Part shown: one piece after another, positions 37,027 to 45,550 of the stretch
Position numbering within the stretch: position 1 is the stretch's first letter
Layout: every line of letters starts with the position of its first letter
NCBI GenBank assembly: GCA_029212615.1
Contig: JARGPJ010000001.1
Span: forward strand, 372,001 to 436,000
Reading direction: 5' to 3'
Source: Verrucomicrobiales bacterium
GTDB lineage: Bacteria > Verrucomicrobiota > Verrucomicrobiia > Verrucomicrobiales > DEV007
DNA length: 64,000 nt
Made by a program: the position numbers and the translations under genes
The notes under the pieces: generated by a model
Told to the model about the DNA's origin: nothing
Databases searched by the model: none
What the model saw: the letters and a program-made list of their open reading frames with translations, nothing else

Positions 37027-37865
37027 CGGATCGCGGCAATGACGCGCACGCTGTCAGCGACAGCTTTGACGTGATGAACACGAAAGATGTCCGCCTTTGC
37101 AACGAGCCCGCGAACGAGACAGGCTATCGTTCCCGCATCCCGATCTGCCGGGTTCTCAATTCCTAACACCTCGCCGATCACCGTCTTTCTGGAAATAGGA
37201 AGAAGCACTGGAAGATCGCAGGCGACGAGGCGTTCGAGTTCACGGTAGATTGAAAGATTATCATCCCGCTGTTTCGCAAAATCGATCCCCGGATCGAGGA
37301 TGATCTGGTCATCGCTCAATCCTATCCGCCGCGCTCTGGCGATACGGTCGTTAAAGAACTCCATCATCGTTTCCCAGATATTTTCATATCTCTGCGTGAG
37401 ATGCGGCACCTTGGGCTCTCCGACAGTGTGCATGATCAAAAGCGTCGCCCCGAATTCGAAACAGAGCCGGGCATTGGTATCTTCGACAAGGCCGCCAATG
37501 TCGTTGATAATATCCACCTTCCCGGTCTTCAGCACGGCGGCCACGATATCAGGACGCCAGGTATTCACCGAAAGAAGCGGAGGCCAAATTTGCAACTCAT
37601 CGCGCGGCTGAAGCTCTTCACAGGCTGCGGAGAACGCCTCGATAAATGGAGCAAGCCGATCAATCTCCGCATTCGGAGAAATAGCCTCCCGGTTCGTTCG
37701 CGCACTTTCCGCCCCGACATCGATGATGTCAGCACCGTCGAGAACCATCTGGACGGCCTGATGAAGCGCTGCCTCTATATCGAGAGTGCCGTCACCGGAA
37801 AAAGAATCATCATTAATGTTAACGATCCCCATGACCCGGGGAAAAGACCGGAGAAGGTCTTTCAT
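37020..37865 (-). CDS. folP: Dihydropteroate synthase, divergent
   Basis: 281 residues from the ATG (MKDLLRSFPRVMG); a GTG 13 codons upstream is an alternative. Pterin-binding TIM barrel of the DHPS type: MGIVNINDDSFSGDG, INDI, DPGIDFAK, PISRKT and the C-terminal RVHHV are all recognisable. Some residues differ from the standard: the usual VTPDSFSDGG loop is INDDSFSGDG, ESTRPG is ESARTN, and the pterin-contact Asp in SVDT is Asn101 (SVNT). It may be a lineage-specific active DHPS or a related enzyme. No other folate gene is adjacent. Confidence 0.8.
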   Translation of the reverse strand: MKDLLRSFPRVMGIVNINDDSFSGDGTLDIEAALHQAVQMVLDGADIIDVGAESARTNREAISPNAEIDRLAPFIEAFSAACEELQPRDELQIWPPLLSVNTWRPDIVAAVLKTGKVDIINDIGGLVEDTNARLCFEFGATLLIMHTVGEPKVPHLTQRYENIWETMMEFFNDRIARARRIGLSDDQIILDPGIDFAKQRDDNLSIYRELERLVACDLPVLLPISRKTVIGEVLGIENPADRDAGTIACLVRGLVAKADIFRVHHVKAVADSVRVIAAIRH

Positions 37866-38023
37866 GCTCTTGCCCCCCCGTTGCTCAAAAAGCAGCGCAC
37901 GCACGCTTTGAAAAACTCCGTAAAGCCCTTCAAATCACCAGTCGCGACATCTTTCATCTTTGCCAGTGGATGAAAAAGAGCCACTTACTTCAACTCTAAA
38001 AGCGAGATTCTCGCGCTATCAAA

Positions 38024-39187
38024 CTAAGCAACCCGAACACTGCGCTTCTTATTGAGCTTCAAAACCTGCCCCGGAGAAAGGGCTGGCTCACTCTTCGGGT
38101 CGGAGAGTTTTTCGCCATCAAGTTGAATACTGCCCTGTTGAATCAGACGCCTCACATCAGATCCCGACTTAGGCTCCTCCAGAGAAGCAAAGGCAGCCTG
38201 AACAATTCCAAGAAGATCTTTTCGATCAGCAGGAAGGGAAAATTCCGGAAGTTCCACCGCATCCAGCTTTCCGCGATTATTCCAGTTGGTGAGTGCCTGA
38301 TCAGCAGCTTCTGCGGAGTGGTAGCGAGCCACAATTTTTGCAGCAAGAGCCTTTTTCGCTTCTACCGGATGCTCCGACGGGTCGATTTCTTCCCCAATCA
38401 GTAAAACAGCATAACGAGCCATGAGGTCGTCGGAAATACTCATGATTTTCCCGAACATCTCTCCAGCCGGCTCCGTGATGCCGACATAATTGTTGAGGCT
38501 CTTACTCATCTTCTGAACCCCGTCGAGGCCTTCGAGAATAGGCAGGCACATCACGACTTGAGGATCCATTCCTTTCGTTTTCTGCAAATCGCGACCGACG
38601 AGAATATTGAAAAGCTGATCTGTTCCCCCGAGTTCGACATCGGCTCGAACCTCCACTGAATCCCACCCCTGCACGATCGGATACTGAATCTCATGCAGCC
38701 GAACCTCCTGATCCTTCGCGATCCGGTTCTTGAAATCCTCCCGCTGCAACATCTGCTGCATCGTGACTCTCGCATTTAACTGGATCACTTCGGAAAAAGT
38801 CATCTTGTTGAACCAGGTCCCGTTGTAAACGATCTCAGTCTTGTCCCGATCAAGGATGCGGAAAGCCTGCTCCTGATACGTTTCCGCATTGGCGAGAATC
38901 TCTTCACGGGAAAGAGGAGGCCGGGTCTTTGATCGACCCGTTGGATCACCGATCTGAGCGGTGAAATCACCGATAATTAAGACAGCCTGATGACCCAGTT
39001 CCTGAAACTGGCGAAGCTTCTCGAGGACAACGCTGTGTCCGAGATGTAGATCAGGCGATGTCGGGTCCACTCCAAGCTTCACGCGAAGCGGCTCGCCTTT
39101 TTCCAATTTTTTCAGGAGTTCGGCATCGCTGAGAACTTTTGCGGTTCCGCGAGTGAGTATTTCAAGCTGTTCGGCAGGCGACTTCAT
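38024..39187 (-). CDS. tyrS: Tyrosyl-tRNA synthetase
   Basis: Class I synthetase of 387 residues. HLGH at residues 48-51 and KMSKS (VQKMSKSLNN) are intact, and the C-terminus is an S4 RNA-binding domain (DVRRLIQQGSIQLDGEKL). The wording is that of the TyrZ-like bacterial type. ATG at 39187 (MKSPAEQLEI) is chosen over a start 12 codons upstream. The 158-base spacer before it (37866-38023) shows nothing I can name. Confidence 0.95.
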   Translation of the reverse strand: MKSPAEQLEILTRGTAKVLSDAELLKKLEKGEPLRVKLGVDPTSPDLHLGHSVVLEKLRQFQELGHQAVLIIGDFTAQIGDPTGRSKTRPPLSREEILANAETYQEQAFRILDRDKTEIVYNGTWFNKMTFSEVIQLNARVTMQQMLQREDFKNRIAKDQEVRLHEIQYPIVQGWDSVEVRADVELGGTDQLFNILVGRDLQKTKGMDPQVVMCLPILEGLDGVQKMSKSLNNYVGITEPAGEMFGKIMSISDDLMARYAVLLIGEEIDPSEHPVEAKKALAAKIVARYHSAEAADQALTNWNNRGKLDAVELPEFSLPADRKDLLGIVQAAFASLEEPKSGSDVRRLIQQGSIQLDGEKLSDPKSEPALSPGQVLKLNKKRSVRVA

Positions 39188-39229
39188 AAAGGGCAAAAGG
39201 CGCCAAGAAACATGCCTCAGCAAGGATGA

Positions 39230-40162
39230 TCAAGCCCCTTCTTTGTCGGGAAGCGCCTCTGCGACTGCTTTTACCGGACCAAATTTTTCCCGATAGACCG
39301 AAGGCGGAATGTCGAAGATCGACTCGAACTCACGGTTGAACTCGCTCATCGATCCGAAACCGAGCGCTTTTGAAATTTTTCGCGGCTCATCCTCACTGAA
39401 AAGGAGATGACAGGCCGCGTAAAAGACCCGGCGGCGATGAGCGTAATCCATCATCGTCATGCCGGTGATCTCTTCAAAAGCGCGCTCAATCGCCAATTTT
39501 TCGAATCCACCCCGCGGCATCGATGAAGCATCAAAAGCCTCCGCCCGCCGCGTTGCTCCCTCGATCTGGTCAAGGGCATGTTTTGCCTCAGGTAAAAACT
39601 CGACCTCGGTGACACCTCGCCAGAAACGGTGGTGCTCATCCGCAAGAAGCATCATGAGTTTGAGAACGGAAACCCGCGCGACCGGCTCGAGCTGCCTCTT
39701 ATCCTTCAGCAGCTGCCCCAGATAGTCGAGCTCAGCGCGTACCCTGGCGCCCCCTTCACTCCGGGTCGTGAACACATGGAGATTTTCATCGCGCGGATAA
39801 CGAAACCACGACTGATCAAAAAAGAGCGAAAGCACATTGGGCGAATTCGCGATGAGATCATACTCCAGGGTGAGCCACTCCGGCAGATACCGAACACGAG
39901 TGAGAACCACTTCCTCCGGCTTCTTAATCGTGTGACGATGACCGGGATTGACGACGACGACGGCCCCTTCACGAACCGCCTGCGTACCGATATCGGTTTC
40001 GTGAAGAAAGTTTCCCTCCCGAACAAAAAAGATCTCGGGAAAGTTCGTCGCCGGAAATTCGTATTCGTCGATCAAATAGAAATGCGTCAAGCGCACCGGC
40101 CAGCGACCGGCATTCTCGATACGATTATCTGTGATGGAGGATTTTTTGAAAAACAGTCCCAT
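39230..40162 (-). CDS. AraC-family transcriptional regulator
   Basis: 310 residues. An N-terminal cupin-like sensor domain (FPEIFFVREGNFLHETDIG, VVVNPGHRHTIKKPEEV) is joined to a C-terminal double HTH: GGFEKLAIERAFEEITGMT, MDYAHRRRVFYAACHLL and KISKALGFGSMSEFNREFE, with FDIPPSVYREKFG closing the domain. The ligand is likely a sugar or small metabolite. It lies between truA and tyrS on the same strand, 32 bases after truA. No target is apparent. Confidence 0.9.
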   Translation of the reverse strand: MGLFFKKSSITDNRIENAGRWPVRLTHFYLIDEYEFPATNFPEIFFVREGNFLHETDIGTQAVREGAVVVVNPGHRHTIKKPEEVVLTRVRYLPEWLTLEYDLIANSPNVLSLFFDQSWFRYPRDENLHVFTTRSEGGARVRAELDYLGQLLKDKRQLEPVARVSVLKLMMLLADEHHRFWRGVTEVEFLPEAKHALDQIEGATRRAEAFDASSMPRGGFEKLAIERAFEEITGMTMMDYAHRRRVFYAACHLLFSEDEPRKISKALGFGSMSEFNREFESIFDIPPSVYREKFGPVKAVAEALPDKEGA

Positions 40163-40194
40163 GAGAAATGGAAAAGGGATTGAGGTTCGACGTA

Positions 40195-40989
40195 TTACTC
40201 GGCCGGGTAATGCACAGACTGCAATGACAGTCCATCAGGGGGAGCGCAGTACGGAGCTTTCGTCGCCCCCTGCTCTTTGAGCAGCTGATCAATTTCGCTC
40301 ATGGAAACCCGACCTTCAACACAATACACCGCTGTTCCGACAAGGAAACGGACCATTTTATAAAGAAATCCATTCCCGTGAAAGTGGAGGTCAAGCTGAT
40401 GATCTCCACTTTCGACGACCGAAGCCTCAAAAATCGTTCGCTCCGCGTCGCGCGTTTCGTCCTTTCCATCATTCCTGTTTGCCGCAAACAAACGGAACTG
40501 ATGAGTGCCTTCGTAGAGCCCTAAAACCTCGGAAAGACGTTCTTTTCCCGCCAGACCGCGTCGATGCCAGGCCAGACCGACCTGCAGAGGCGGCAGGACA
40601 TCACCCGTCGCGATCCGATAGCGATAACATTTCCCGATCGCGCCGAAACGTGCGTGAAAATCCCCGGGAACCTCGACAGCGGCGAGGATTCGAATCGTTG
40701 GCGGAATCTTGGTATTGAGCGCCTTACGCCATTCGTCACCCCCCATTCGCCATTCCCCGGGAGTGTCGAAGTGCGCCACCTGTCCTTCCGCCGAGACGCC
40801 GGCATCAGTCCGCCCCGATCCCTGAATCATTTTCACCGCCGGACAAATCGACTGAAGGCCGGCGAGAAGAATATCCTGAATCGTATTTCCCGAAACCTGA
40901 CTCTGCCAGCCGTCATAAGGACGCCCGTCATAGGCGATGACCAGCTTGAACCGTCTCTTTTCATTTTCTGCACCCATCCTTGACCGCAT
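40195..40989 (-). CDS. truA: tRNA pseudouridine(38-40) synthase TruA
   Basis: 264 residues. Catalytic Asp62 lies in GSGRTDAGVSAEGQVAHFD, with YDGRPYDGWQSQ at the N-terminus and FLYKMVRFLVGT and the C-terminal CAPPDGL blocks. It modifies the anticodon stem-loop of tRNAs. Starts at the first of two nearby ATGs. It is the first gene of a minus-strand run truA-araC-tyrS. Confidence 0.95.
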   Translation of the reverse strand: MRSRMGAENEKRRFKLVIAYDGRPYDGWQSQVSGNTIQDILLAGLQSICPAVKMIQGSGRTDAGVSAEGQVAHFDTPGEWRMGGDEWRKALNTKIPPTIRILAAVEVPGDFHARFGAIGKCYRYRIATGDVLPPLQVGLAWHRRGLAGKERLSEVLGLYEGTHQFRLFAANRNDGKDETRDAERTIFEASVVESGDHQLDLHFHGNGFLYKMVRFLVGTAVYCVEGRVSMSEIDQLLKEQGATKAPYCAPPDGLSLQSVHYPAE

Positions 40990-41012
40990 TCATCGCCCCC
41001 ATCATCCGGAGG

Positions 41013-41030
41013 GGCAAGTTCCACCTTGCC
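41013..41030. repeat. Short hairpin GGCAAG-TTCCAC-CTTGCC
   Basis: Perfect 6-bp inverted repeat with a six-base loop in the divergent spacer between truA and the M23 peptidase gene. It does not have a following U run. It could be a 5' leader hairpin of truA or part of an operator. Confidence 0.35.
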
Positions 41031-41095
41031 TGCCAGAATCACCTCATGAAATTCCCTTGTGAGAAAGGTAAAACGTTTGAAGCTATACTCTCGCC

Positions 41096-41908
41096 GTGAA
41101 GAAAATCCCCTATCTCGATCTCAAACAACACTGGAAAGAATGGCATCAGCTCGCTCTGCCACTCTTCGTCGTCATCTCGGCGGTGATTCTGGTGCTGTTT
41201 CTCATGGGTCGAACCAGAGATCAGGCTCGCCAATGGCATGAAGACCTCACCGCGGCAAAACGACTGGGCCTCATCGAAATTAAACCGGATGCGATTTTTG
41301 ATCCTGCCTTTGCAGTCGCTTCGCCGATCGAACTCGTCAAAGCACCTACCTCAGATCATTTTGATTTCCCTGTCGGGAGCCGGCTCGGGGCACTCACCTA
41401 CAACGCTCAGCCATTTTTCACCAACCGCCATCTCGGTGATGACCTGAACGGCATCGGAGGGCAAAATTCCGATCTCGGAGACCCCGTCTACGCTATTTCC
41501 GATGGCCTCGTTCTCTTTGCCGGTTGGCCCTCCGACGGATGGGGAAACGTCATCATCCTGCAACACGAGTTAACAAACGGACAGCTCATTCAGACCTTCT
41601 ACGGCCACCTCGACACCATGAAAGTGCCGGTTGGCTCCCTCGTGAGACGCGGAGAGGAAATCGGCACCATCGGAACCGCGAACGGTCGATACCTCGCCCA
41701 CCTGCATCTCGAGGTGCGGCGCTACCCGACGATCGATGTCGGCGTCGGCTACTCAGACTCCCGGCTCGGACGCATCGCCGGAGAACTGGCCCTTTCGAAA
41801 TGGCGCTCCCGCCCCGACGACTCTCTGGTCGCCGCTCCCGTCGGACCGCCGCCGGAGCCCAAATCGCTCCAACTCGATGTGGAAGCGATCACAGCCCCGA
41901 CTCCTTAA
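41096..41908 (+). CDS. Membrane-anchored M23 (LytM) peptidase
   Basis: 270 residues, start GTG. An N-terminal membrane helix (about 20-38) is followed by a LytM domain with zinc ligands H112 and D116 (RHLGDD), the H171 of FYGHLD and H202-L-H204 (LAHLHLEV). All catalytic residues are present, so it should cut peptidoglycan peptide cross-links. It follows a divergent spacer and precedes the TauE gene by four bases. Confidence 0.92.
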   Translation: MKKIPYLDLKQHWKEWHQLALPLFVVISAVILVLFLMGRTRDQARQWHEDLTAAKRLGLIEIKPDAIFDPAFAVASPIELVKAPTSDHFDFPVGSRLGALTYNAQPFFTNRHLGDDLNGIGGQNSDLGDPVYAISDGLVLFAGWPSDGWGNVIILQHELTNGQLIQTFYGHLDTMKVPVGSLVRRGEEIGTIGTANGRYLAHLHLEVRRYPTIDVGVGYSDSRLGRIAGELALSKWRSRPDDSLVAAPVGPPPEPKSLQLDVEAITAPTP

Positions 41909-41912
41909 GAAA

Positions 41913-42641
41913 ATGGATCCCATCATCCCTTTTCTGGCAGTGATTCTCTTCGCTGCTGCCTTTTTACAATCGGCGACGGGCTTTGGCATGGCCCTCGTTT
42001 GCACCGCACTCATCCCCCTCTTTCTACCGGTCAAAGAGGCCATTGCCTTCGTCTCAATCTCCTGTTTTATCGCCACGATTTTTATCATGCTGGCGAATCA
42101 CAGCGGGCTTTCCTTTCGTCATGCCGGGCCACTTGCCCTTGGCATGTTTATCGGCGTTCCCATTGGCTACTACGGGCTGCATTCTGTCGACGGCACTCTC
42201 GTCGTGCGCATCCTCGGTATCACCCTCATGTTGATCGCCCTCGCGGAATTCTTTCAATCCCGATACAAAGGGAGCAGAAAAATTCCCGAAAAATCAGCGG
42301 GGATCTTCGGCCTCATCGGCGGGGTAATCAGTGGAGCCTTCAATGTCGGAGGCCCTCCTGTCGTGATCTACGCCTACTCCCGTGCGTGGTCAAAAACAGA
42401 AACCGTCGCCATTCTTCAATCGGTCTTCCTCACCGGCAGCATCACGAGGAATATCCTCATGTGGCAGGCCGGTGAATATACAAAAGATCTCCTCTTCCTC
42501 GTCCTTTGCTCGATCCCAACCGCGCTGGTCGGAATCTGGCTCGGGAAAAAGACTCTCGACCGCTTGCCCCAGGTCTGGCTCCGGCGGGTCGTTTTTGCGC
42601 TGATCTTTGTGATCGGTCTGAATTATGTGATCACCGCCTAG
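41913..42641 (+). CDS. TauE/SafE-family membrane transporter
   Basis: 242 residues, six to eight predicted helices, with the duplicated TauE signature: FLQSATGFGMALVCTALIP in the first half and GVISGAFNVGGPPVVIYAY in the second. Family members export sulfite or sulfonates, or import anions; the substrate is unknown here. ATG at 41913 is used; a longer frame starting inside the peptidase gene is ignored. Four bases downstream of the M23 gene. Confidence 0.9.
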   Translation: MDPIIPFLAVILFAAAFLQSATGFGMALVCTALIPLFLPVKEAIAFVSISCFIATIFIMLANHSGLSFRHAGPLALGMFIGVPIGYYGLHSVDGTLVVRILGITLMLIALAEFFQSRYKGSRKIPEKSAGIFGLIGGVISGAFNVGGPPVVIYAYSRAWSKTETVAILQSVFLTGSITRNILMWQAGEYTKDLLFLVLCSIPTALVGIWLGKKTLDRLPQVWLRRVVFALIFVIGLNYVITA

Positions 42642-42668
42642 GCCGGCGCGTTCCAGAGCCTCCGCCGA

Positions 42669-42693
42669 CATTCATTCTCTCAGGCAATGAATG
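42669..42693. promoter_or_regulatory. Inverted repeat CATTCATT-N9-AATGAATG
   Basis: Perfect 8-bp arms in the 139-base spacer between the TauE gene and the porin gene. The remainder of the spacer (about 42715-42780) is extremely AT-rich (TTTAAAATTTTGTTAATAT), as expected of a promoter for the porin. The dyad lies upstream of that and could be an operator or a weak terminator without a U run. Confidence 0.5.
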
Positions 42694-42780
42694 CGAAGCC
42701 CTCCCGATATTCTTTAAAATTTTGTTAATATACCTTAATAAAAGATATTGAAATTATAAAATAATGAAATAATTTTATAC

Positions 42781-44076
42781 ATGAGCCCGTTTTCAACCCT
42801 GCGCGTCTTTTCTTTATTAATTTTTCCAACCACTTTCCTCCTTGGAGGAGATCCCCTTTTCCCAATCGATAAGGAAATCATCCCACAGGATAATCCAACC
42901 CGTGTCATTTATCAGGACTTTGAATACTCTGAAACGATCCTGGACTGGCAGGAGGACGTGACCTTCAAACCTCTCCGAATGCTCGAATTCGGGCAGGCCG
43001 GCATCCCCACCGCCCCCGGGCTCGTTTTCTCCGGCGCATTCTGGGGCAACTGGCTGCAGGAAGAAACGAGCGACGCCGGTAAATTCCCCATTCTCTCCCG
43101 TTTTCCCGATGAGCGGGGCAACGTCTCAACCTCAACGGACCGCTGGGTCGCAAGCAACGCCGCTCTCGCGATCACAGCCCGCCCCGTGAACTGGATCACC
43201 GCCTACGCCCAGATGGAATACTCGGAAGTTGAATTTCCGGGGCAGGAAGACTGGCAGTACCGGAAAGCCTTCGTCATGTTTGGTGACCTCGAGCAATCCC
43301 CCTTCTACGGATACTTTGGACGCAACACCGTCGACTTCGGCTGGCTCGACGGATACAACCCCTTCACCCACACGGTCAACAACCACTCTTTCCGCGTCGA
43401 CAGTGATGACCCTGTCATTGCCATGGGATACGCAAAGGGAGGGCTCGACCTCATCGGCACCTTGATACCTTCCGGACGCCAACTCCGCGTCGCCGACACA
43501 CAGGATGACGATGGCTATAGCAATGGTGCCTTCATGGGCAGCTACACCTTCGGAGACCTCGAGGAAAACGGTCGTCAGCTTCGTGTCGGTGGTGGTTACC
43601 TCCACAGCACAATCTACAACAATGACTTCCCCCATCACCCCGGCCCGACCTTTGTAATGTCCCGCGCCGCGAGTCCAAACCTCACTCGAAACGCTGCCTA
43701 CGATGTCTTCGCTGAATACATTCACGGGCCGCTTCGCTTCGGAATTGAGCACACTACCACCGCGGAACCGTGGCCTGCAACCGGAGTCGACGTCTCAGCG
43801 ACCAACCTTCAGGCAGCCTACGACTTCGACCTCTTTGATCGTCCGAGCCGCTTCTCCATCGTCTACGGCGTCAACGAACAGGGACCGGATGGAGCGGAGT
43901 ACGAAGACCTCACCCAGCTCGTGATCGGATTTGAAACTCAGGTCACTGATTTCCTCCGCCTCTCCGCCGAGTATGTCAGAAATGAGGCCTTTGTTCCCCT
44001 CGTAAACATCCGCAACGTCGCGGATGGATCGGTGACCGCGAATGCCTTCATCGTCGGGGGCAAGGTGAACTTCTAG
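42781..44076 (+). CDS. Outer-membrane beta-barrel protein (LbtU-like porin)
   Basis: 431 residues with a signal peptide (to about residue 22) and a barrel of alternating strands ending in the C-terminal Phe (VGGKVNF) typical of BAM substrates. Blocks such as FSGAFWGNW, YGYFGRNTVDFGWLDGYNPFTHTV and IHGPLRFGIEH resemble LbtU-family porins, a group with a siderophore-related member in Legionella. The specific ligand is unknown. Promoter region AT-rich; followed by a strong terminator. Confidence 0.75.
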   Translation: MSPFSTLRVFSLLIFPTTFLLGGDPLFPIDKEIIPQDNPTRVIYQDFEYSETILDWQEDVTFKPLRMLEFGQAGIPTAPGLVFSGAFWGNWLQEETSDAGKFPILSRFPDERGNVSTSTDRWVASNAALAITARPVNWITAYAQMEYSEVEFPGQEDWQYRKAFVMFGDLEQSPFYGYFGRNTVDFGWLDGYNPFTHTVNNHSFRVDSDDPVIAMGYAKGGLDLIGTLIPSGRQLRVADTQDDDGYSNGAFMGSYTFGDLEENGRQLRVGGGYLHSTIYNNDFPHHPGPTFVMSRAASPNLTRNAAYDVFAEYIHGPLRFGIEHTTTAEPWPATGVDVSATNLQAAYDFDLFDRPSRFSIVYGVNEQGPDGAEYEDLTQLVIGFETQVTDFLRLSAEYVRNEAFVPLVNIRNVADGSVTANAFIVGGKVNF

Positions 44077-44096
44077 GCCCCCATTCCGACGATGAC

Positions 44097-44130
44097 AAAA
44101 GCCCGCCTCCTTCCGGAAGCGGGCTCTTTT
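44097..44130. terminator. Strong terminator between convergent genes (copy 1)
   Basis: Stem GCCCGC ... GCGGGC enclosing a TTCCGGAA core, followed by CTCTTTT on the plus strand and by TTTTGTC on the minus. It can serve both the porin and the convergent cytochrome gene. The 29 bases from 44097 to 44125 recur exactly at 44617-44645. Confidence 0.85.
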
Positions 44131-44184
44131 AAAATCAATTCTATCGCCGCAGAAGAGACGATCCGAATCCTGCAAGAAATAGTT

Positions 44185-44565
44185 TCAATCCTTCTTCGGC
44201 TTGTGATCCGAATGGCAGCCCTTGCAATTGGAGGCACTATCCAATCGATCAATCGCCGGACCGCTCATGTCACCACCTGCGATCGCGTCGATCGCTGCGA
44301 TCAACTCCGCAACCTTGTCATCGTAGGCATCCTGATCTCCTACCGGGGCCTCTGTCCCCTCCATCGTCTTGATCAATGATGCCAGGGAAGTCACCTCCTC
44401 TTCGGTCGCTGACTCCTCGAGAATTTTTGCCAGTGGACTGTCGTCCCCCTTCAAGCCTTCCTTCATCACTTTTTCGATAATTTCATGATTTTCGTCCGCA
44501 AACGAGATCGCGGCGCTGGAGAAAGAAAGGGTGAGGATGGCAGCAAAGAAGCAAGTCAATTTCAT
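44185..44565 (-). CDS. Small periplasmic cytochrome c with C-terminal heme site
   Basis: 126 residues from the ATG opening a signal peptide (MKLTCFFAAILTLSFSSAA). The mature protein is acidic and helical and ends with NCKGCHSDHKPKKD. The CxxCH near the C-terminus is the layout of cytochrome c' and c556 four-helix bundles. An electron-transfer or gas-binding role is possible. Bracketed by two identical terminator sequences. Confidence 0.8.
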   Translation of the reverse strand: MKLTCFFAAILTLSFSSAAISFADENHEIIEKVMKEGLKGDDSPLAKILEESATEEEVTSLASLIKTMEGTEAPVGDQDAYDDKVAELIAAIDAIAGGDMSGPAIDRLDSASNCKGCHSDHKPKKD

Positions 44566-44616
44566 AGGCCCTAAAATCACCGATACCCCTGCTACTGTCC
44601 AAGCCCAAAACAACAA

Positions 44617-44650
44617 AAAAGCCCGCCTCCTTCCGGAAGCGGGCTTTTTT
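44617..44650 (-). terminator. Strong terminator (copy 2) after tpiA
   Basis: Same GCCCGC/GCGGGC hairpin as at 44097-44130, here with AAAAAA before and TTTTTT after. It ends the minus-strand gap-pgk-tpiA transcript, 46 bases past the tpiA stop. Confidence 0.85.
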
Positions 44651-44695
44651 CAAAGTTGATTCAAAGACTCTGAACCAGGTATCGAGTCAGGCTGA

Positions 44696-45463
44696 TCAGC
44701 CTGCGATTCCCGCCTTCACGATTTCAGCGAAGCTGGTTGGATCGAGGGCCGCACCACCGACGAGGAAACCGTCGATGTCAGGCTGAGCGATGAGCTCACC
44801 GGCGTTACCGGGCTTCACGCTGCCGCCGTACTGAATACGAGTCGCTCCGGCAACATCCGCGCCGAAAAGCTTCTCGAGAACACTGCGAACGAACTTCTGT
44901 GTCTCCTGTGCCTGCCCGGAAGTTGCCGTGACACCGGTTCCAATGGCCCAAACGGGCTCATAGGCGATCACAACATTTGCCATTTGATCGGCACTGACAT
45001 CGGCAAGACTTCCTTCGAGCTGGCTCGTGAGAACACTCTCAAGCTTTCCGCCTTCACGTTCTTCGAGGGATTCACCGATGCAGAGGATCGGCTTCATGCC
45101 CGCAGCAAGTGTCGCGTGAACTTTTTTGTTAATGACAGAGTCGCACTCATTATAGAGAGAGCGGCGCTCGCTGTGTCCGAGGATGACGTATTCGCAGCCC
45201 AGATCGAGTAGCATGGCCGCGCTGGTTTCTCCGGTGAAGGCACCGGAAGCTTCGTGCGACATATTCTGCGCGGAGAGGGAAACGGCAGGATTCGGAGTGA
45301 TCTCCTCTGACGCTTTCGCAAGAGAAACAAAGGATGGAGCAATGACGATGTCGCAATCGACGGCGTCGCTGAAGGTAGTGAGAAAAGGATCGAGGAACGC
45401 GGCCGTCTCTGTCGGCGTCATGTTCATCTTCCAGTTGGCTGCGATGATGTTTTTACGGCTCAT
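44696..45463 (-). CDS. tpiA: Triosephosphate isomerase
   Basis: 255 residues. Catalytic residues: K12 in ANWKMN, H97 in ILGHSERR and E169 in AYEPVWAIGTG; phosphate-binding QYGGSVKPGN and GFLVGGAAL at the C-terminus. Last gene of the glycolytic operon gap-pgk-tpiA. Confidence 0.98.
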   Translation of the reverse strand: MSRKNIIAANWKMNMTPTETAAFLDPFLTTFSDAVDCDIVIAPSFVSLAKASEEITPNPAVSLSAQNMSHEASGAFTGETSAAMLLDLGCEYVILGHSERRSLYNECDSVINKKVHATLAAGMKPILCIGESLEEREGGKLESVLTSQLEGSLADVSADQMANVVIAYEPVWAIGTGVTATSGQAQETQKFVRSVLEKLFGADVAGATRIQYGGSVKPGNAGELIAQPDIDGFLVGGAALDPTSFAEIVKAGIAG

Positions 45464-45509
45464 GATTTTGAAGTAGGAGAGAATGAAAAAAGTTTAGGAG
45501 TAGAGAATC

Positions 45510-45542
45510 CAACAGGGTCAGGTCGTCGACCTAACCCTGTTG
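45510..45542. repeat. 33-base near-perfect palindrome between pgk and tpiA
   Basis: CAACAGGGTCAGGTCG and CGACCTAACCCTGTTG are 16-base arms (one mismatch) around a single base. In the minus-strand transcript it would make a strong intercistronic hairpin that could set the relative amounts of pgk and tpiA mRNA; no U run follows, so full termination is not expected. The CAACAGGGTT core is shared with 19641-19675. Confidence 0.7.
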
Positions 45543-45550
45543 AAATTGGA

